A stretch of DNA of 8,680 bases from CAZAMT01 sp964486145 (GTDB lineage: Bacteria > Bacteroidota > Bacteroidia > Bacteroidales > JAAAOM01). Positions 4,984 through 8,680 of this stretch are shown here, one piece after another. Position numbers and translations under genes: made by a program. The notes under the pieces were generated by a model that was given only the letters and a program-made list of their open reading frames with translations, was not told the origin of the DNA and made no database searches. How positions within the stretch are numbered: the first letter of the stretch is position 1; each line of letters starts with the position of its first letter. The DNA lies in contig CAZAMT010000168.1 in assembly GCA_964486145.1 (NCBI GenBank), positions 1 to 8,680 on the forward strand, read 5' to 3'.

Positions 4984-7392
4984 ATGGAAAAGATACATAA
5001 AATTTTTAAACATCTGTGCCTGTTCCTGCTTATTATATTTACAACGAGTAGCAAATTTGCATCGGATGAAGATCCACGGGTACAAAGGATAATATCCCAA
5101 TTGGAAAAGTATTACTTTGATTTTCCCCAGGAGAAGGTCTATTTACATATCGATAAGAATAACTTCACAACAGGTGAACGGGTCTGGATGAAAGCCTATC
5201 TGGTGGATGGAACAACCCACAAACCTGCAACAAAATCGGCAAACCTTTATGTGGAAATGTTAAATTCAGATAAGGAAACCATTTATATGAAAAGGTTTAA
5301 GCTAAAAGATGGGTTTGCAAAAGGTGATTTTTTTCTTGGTGATACTATCAGGGAAGGGTATTATCATATAAGAGCTTTCACCAGTTGGATGGTCAATTTT
5401 GATAATTCGTTGATTCCAAATTATACGATACATGTTGAAAATAACAATTACAAAGATTTCATTACGAAAGACAAATTGCGATATAACAAACGAATGAACC
5501 GGTCTATGAAGCGGTCAGAAGAAAAACTGGATTTGCAATTTTTTCCGGAAGGTGGTAATATGGTTGATGGCTTATCTACCAGGGTTGCATTTAAGGCAGT
5601 AAACGGGCTTGGTGAGGGGATAAATATCACTGGAAGTATTTATGATAAGGATGACAGAAAAATTACGGAAATTCAATCACTGCATAACGGAATGGGATAT
5701 TTCTCAATAACTCCGGAGGAGGGGATGAAATACTATGCAACTGTTAAAAACCGCAATGACGAATTTGATCTTCCTGAGGTGTTCGGGGAAGGGGCTGTAA
5801 TGAACATTGATAATTCGCAAAACGATGCATTTATTATCGATTTGAAATCAACGGTTTCTGAAACGATTGATCCGAGGACATCTGATCTCATTTTAATTGG
5901 TCACACACGGGGTGATGTGAAGTTCACCAAAGTGGTTACCGTTGCTGATTTGCCGTTAAGTCTGAAAGTGGATAAAAGCAAGTTTAGGTCGGGTGTAACC
6001 CACTGGACCTTATTTGATGGCAGAACAATGCCATTAGCCGAACGGCTTGTATTTGTTAACAACAACGATCATCTTAAATTCAGGGTCCAACAAAATATGA
6101 GCAACTCATTTGATAACCAGGCCTCATTTGATATAACTGCCCTTGATGCGGATGGAAGACTTGTTCGTTCCAATTTGTCGGTTTCCGTGAAACCACTCAT
6201 TGCAAACAAAAAGGAGAATACGTTTAAGGGCAACATAAAAACAACATTGTTGCTGACTTCGGATATCAGGGGATTTGTTGAAAATCCGCAATTCTATTTT
6301 TCTGACAATGAAAATGCAAAGAAAGCCCTTGATGCTCTCCTTCTAACACAGGGTTGGCGTCGATTTCAGTGGACAAATGTCATTTCCGGAAATTATCCGG
6401 AGATTACAAACCCAAGAGAAACAGGTATATCTATTGTTGGACGTATAACACGGGAATTTTTTAGCATTCCTTATTCGAACAGCAGGGTAGAGTTGTATGT
6501 GATGGATGAATACAACGATGTTTTCTCGACATATTCTGATGATAAAGGATATTTCAGGTTTGATAATCTCAATTATCAGGATACCATTAATATTGAAATG
6601 TATGCATATAAACCCAGCGGAAAAAGAAATCTTGTAATTGACCTGGAAGAAGGCAATATACCGGATGTGGAGTTGGAAAAGATGAATTACGATCGTTTTG
6701 TTGATTCTAAAGGTATTGCCAGATATAAACTGGAGGCTCAGAAAGAAAAATCGGAATCAGATGAAGAAGAGGAAGAGGATCAACCAAAGCATCATAAAAT
6801 CCATGGAGATCCTGATTATGTTGTTACCTCCGACCAGATACCTTCCGGATACAGCAATATTTTTGATGTATTGAAAGGAAGAGTGCCTGGTGTGGCAGTG
6901 AATGGTAATTCAATTAATATTCGGGGGGTAAGCAGCATTTTACTGAGCAATGAGCCGCTGTATCTATTGGATGGGATTCCTGTTGATGCGGGAGCTGTAA
7001 GTAGCATTAATCCGCAGGATGTTGATAGAATCGAGATACTGTCCGGCCCCAGTTCGGCTATTTACGGTTCAAGAGGTGGTAATGGGGTTGTTGCTATTTA
7101 TACCAAGCGGGGCCGCTTTATGAAGAAAGGATTTCTTGAATTTCAAATGCTTGGCTACTATACGCCAAAAGAATTTTATCAACCCAGGTTTTCCCGATTT
7201 AACAGCCCTGAAGAATTTAGAAATGCAAATCCGACCATTTTCTGGGAACCCGATCTTAAAACATCTGTCGGAGGTTTTGCATCGGTATCTTTCGAAATTC
7301 CCCAGTTTGAATTTCCCATGCAAATTGAAATAGAGGGAATTTCATATGATGGCAGGGTAGGAGTTGAAAATGTGCAAATTGACATTAAGTAA
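4984..7392 (+). CDS. Exported MG2-like protein with TonB plug domain but no barrel
   Basis: This 802-residue protein is probably exported: a basic N-terminus is followed by a hydrophobic segment at 10-21. Residues about 48-150 resemble the MG2-like domain common in large Bacteroidota surface proteins (EKVYLHIDKNNFTTGERVWMKAYL region, GYYHIRAFTSWM at 125-136). Further beta-rich segments run to about 470. Residues 482-540 look like a carboxypeptidase-regulatory-like domain (GISIVGRITR, DDKGYFRFDNL). An acidic linker at 591-599 precedes a TonB plug domain at about 612-710, with SNIFDVLKGRVPGV, INIRGVSSI, PLYLLDGIPVD and IEILSGPSSAIYGSRGGNGVV. The last 90 residues include FWEPDLKTSVGGFASVSF, like the final domain of such proteins. 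The roughly 500-700-residue barrel of a true TonB receptor is absent, so it is not a complete transporter. Its role is unknown; a scaffold or adaptor at the outer membrane or in the periplasm is a guess. It stands alone, divergent from yebC. Confidence 0.85.
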   Translation: MEKIHKIFKHLCLFLLIIFTTSSKFASDEDPRVQRIISQLEKYYFDFPQEKVYLHIDKNNFTTGERVWMKAYLVDGTTHKPATKSANLYVEMLNSDKETIYMKRFKLKDGFAKGDFFLGDTIREGYYHIRAFTSWMVNFDNSLIPNYTIHVENNNYKDFITKDKLRYNKRMNRSMKRSEEKLDLQFFPEGGNMVDGLSTRVAFKAVNGLGEGINITGSIYDKDDRKITEIQSLHNGMGYFSITPEEGMKYYATVKNRNDEFDLPEVFGEGAVMNIDNSQNDAFIIDLKSTVSETIDPRTSDLILIGHTRGDVKFTKVVTVADLPLSLKVDKSKFRSGVTHWTLFDGRTMPLAERLVFVNNNDHLKFRVQQNMSNSFDNQASFDITALDADGRLVRSNLSVSVKPLIANKKENTFKGNIKTTLLLTSDIRGFVENPQFYFSDNENAKKALDALLLTQGWRRFQWTNVISGNYPEITNPRETGISIVGRITREFFSIPYSNSRVELYVMDEYNDVFSTYSDDKGYFRFDNLNYQDTINIEMYAYKPSGKRNLVIDLEEGNIPDVELEKMNYDRFVDSKGIARYKLEAQKEKSESDEEEEEDQPKHHKIHGDPDYVVTSDQIPSGYSNIFDVLKGRVPGVAVNGNSINIRGVSSILLSNEPLYLLDGIPVDAGAVSSINPQDVDRIEILSGPSSAIYGSRGGNGVVAIYTKRGRFMKKGFLEFQMLGYYTPKEFYQPRFSRFNSPEEFRNANPTIFWEPDLKTSVGGFASVSFEIPQFEFPMQIEIEGISYDGRVGVENVQIDIK

Positions 7393-7438
7393 AAAGTCAA
7401 ATAAGATTTAATTTTCGGCTTAGAAAGGATATGCTGGT

Positions 7439-8533
7439 TCAGAATACCTCCTGTATTCCAACATAAATGCCATTTTCCCCGTTGGAGGCAAAGCCAAAGT
7501 CAAGACGGAAATTAACATTTTCCTCCGGGATTAATTTTATACGCAGGCCGGCACCGTAGTTGAAAACGAGGTTTTTTAAATGAAAACTTTGGAAATTATT
7601 AAATACTGTGCCTGTCCCCGCGAAACAAACCAGGCCAAAAATAAAAGGAAGTTCACGCCGGTATTCCAACTGGGTAAAAGCAAGATGGTTATCAATATAC
7701 CGATTTGAATGTATTCCTCTCAGCCTTGTTTCTCCTCCCAAACGTTTCAGTTCATAAAAAGGGATATTTTTTCCTGCAATGTTTTTATGTACAATCTGGA
7801 ATGCCAGGGTATTTTTTAAATTTAAAGAGGTAACATATTTTCTTATGTCAAATTCAATGGATGCATAGGAATAATCTCCTTTAAAAACCGGAGGTAAATA
7901 AGTGAATGTTGATTTAATGAACCATCCTACGAGTGGATACGTTGTGCTGTTGCGTGAGTCAAACTGGAAGCTGGGACCCACCCCGCCTGTAAATCCGGGG
8001 AGCATCCCTGGAAATTCTCTATTGAGCAGGATGCCTGATTCAACATCGGAAATATGGTTGTAATTTAATTTTGTCGAGAAACCAACCACGATTTTTCGGT
8101 CAATGTATGTTAACCATTCGTAGTGCAGGCCATATGTTTGCATCGTGAACTTTTCATTCTCCGAAGTTGTATTCATACCGATACCGTAAAAATAATCAGG
8201 TACTCTGCCTGCCTCCACTCGTACATTTGTTAATCGGTTGTCGTTGTAGAGTTCAGCCCTGGTAACCAGCCAAAACTGTTTATTAAGTGTAATAAAGAAA
8301 AAGGGATTTACAATGCTCGGGTTTTGGAGTAAACTTGTGGAATCAAAATTGTTAATTAACAATACTCCGGCTGCTCCAAATACCCATCGCGTTTCGGGGG
8401 TGTACATAAGGATTGGATGACCGGTGATTTTGGTTTTTTTGTCTTTTTCGGGCGGTTCATAAATTGTTTGTCCGATAACGCACAAGTGAATAATTAAAAA
8501 TAGAAGTGTACAACCGAAAAGCCTCATGAACAT
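7439..8533 (-). CDS. BamA/TamA-family outer membrane beta-barrel without POTRA domains
   Basis: This 364-residue protein has a signal peptide (hydrophobic 5-20, likely cut near IGQ at 20-22). The mature part reads as an Omp85-type 16-strand barrel. Signs are alternating beta-strand patterns throughout, GGVGPSFQFDSRNSTTYPLVGWF around 183-205, the loop-6-like motif RLRGI at 270-274 (family form (V/I)RG(F/Y)), and a C-terminal Phe typical of outer-membrane proteins. Full BamA or TamA carries POTRA domains and is far longer; here only about 15-25 residues separate the signal peptide from the barrel. It resembles the stand-alone surface-antigen (D15) barrels frequent in Bacteroidota, whose function is mostly unknown. 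ATG 8531-8533 is used; ATG 8525-8527, two codons later, is an equal alternative. The gene converges on the plus-strand gene with 46 bases between them. Confidence 0.85.
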   Translation of the reverse strand: MFMRLFGCTLLFLIIHLCVIGQTIYEPPEKDKKTKITGHPILMYTPETRWVFGAAGVLLINNFDSTSLLQNPSIVNPFFFITLNKQFWLVTRAELYNDNRLTNVRVEAGRVPDYFYGIGMNTTSENEKFTMQTYGLHYEWLTYIDRKIVVGFSTKLNYNHISDVESGILLNREFPGMLPGFTGGVGPSFQFDSRNSTTYPLVGWFIKSTFTYLPPVFKGDYSYASIEFDIRKYVTSLNLKNTLAFQIVHKNIAGKNIPFYELKRLGGETRLRGIHSNRYIDNHLAFTQLEYRRELPFIFGLVCFAGTGTVFNNFQSFHLKNLVFNYGAGLRIKLIPEENVNFRLDFGFASNGENGIYVGIQEVF

Positions 8534-8543
8534 AAAATTTTGG

Positions 8544-8551
8544 CAAAAATA
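8544..8551 (-). promoter_or_regulatory. Possible -7 box of the barrel gene
   Basis: TATTTTTG on the minus strand matches TAnnTTTG exactly. No TTTG is found about 19 bases upstream. Transcription from here would start only a few bases before the ATG at 8533, giving a very short 5' leader, or would favour the ATG at 8527. The match is short and the region is AT-rich, so this is tentative. Confidence 0.3.
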
Positions 8552-8645
8552 TATTATTTTGTATTCATGTAATTTGAATTCATCATTTTATTCTAAAGCA
8601 ATAAATTTAATATTATCTGTGAGTACGGTCTAAAAAGCCACCTTA

Positions 8646-8667
8646 CCCCTAAATCCCCTAAAGGGGA
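8646..8667. repeat. CCCCTAAA tandem pair and palindrome, likely interspersed repeat
   Basis: CCCCTAAA occurs twice, 9 bases apart (8646-8653 and 8655-8662), and the second copy opens the palindrome TCCCCTAAAGGGGA (8654-8667). The GGGG run can pair with either CCCC run. The motif is more GC-rich than its AT-rich surroundings. From memory, similar C-run/G-run intergenic repeats occur in many Bacteroidota genomes; I cannot check copy number here. It may extend past the window end. Confidence 0.5.
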
Positions 8668-8680
8668 CTTCTTCAAACTG

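Noticed and set aside
7393..7438. Bidirectional terminator between the convergent genes
   Set aside because: I found no stem longer than a few bases and no matching T tracts in the 46-base gap.
7439..8533. Lipoprotein signal in the barrel protein because of C18
   Set aside because: The residues before C18 (IIHL) do not match a lipobox, and the rest is a beta-barrel. A standard signal peptide fits better.

Overview
The window looks like chromosomal DNA of a Bacteroidota bacterium, probably class Bacteroidia. The grounds are AT-rich spacers, few Shine-Dalgarno sites, promoter boxes of the Bacteroidota type (TAnnTTTG, with TTTG upstream), an MG2-like protein carrying a TonB plug, and a BamA-type barrel. 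Nothing in the sequence fixes the genus.

Left part, minus strand (about 3890 down to 96): a leucine operon in the order leader - leuA - leuC - leuD. LeuA condenses acetyl-CoA with 2-oxoisovalerate, and LeuC with LeuD isomerise the product. leuB, the next step, is not in the window and may lie beyond the left edge. The most interesting item is the 160 bases in front of leuA. They hold a Bacteroidota promoter, a 20-codon reading frame with 7 Ile and 4 Leu codons, a 10-bp antiterminator pairing that overlaps its stop codon, and a strong terminator hairpin with a T tract. Together these make a complete candidate ribosome-mediated transcription attenuator.

Middle, minus strand (4769 down to 3933): a separate yebC gene, whose product is a TACO1/YebC-family cytoplasmic factor. 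It has its own promoter-like box and possibly a weak terminator.

Right part: a plus-strand gene (4984-7392) encodes an exported 802-residue protein with MG2-like domains, a carboxypeptidase-regulatory-like domain and a TonB plug domain but no barrel. It converges, with a 46-bp gap, on a minus-strand gene (8533-7439) for a BamA/TamA-like outer-membrane barrel without POTRA domains. The right edge carries a C/G-run palindrome that looks like part of an interspersed repeat. I see no tRNA, rRNA, CRISPR array, transposase or phage gene.
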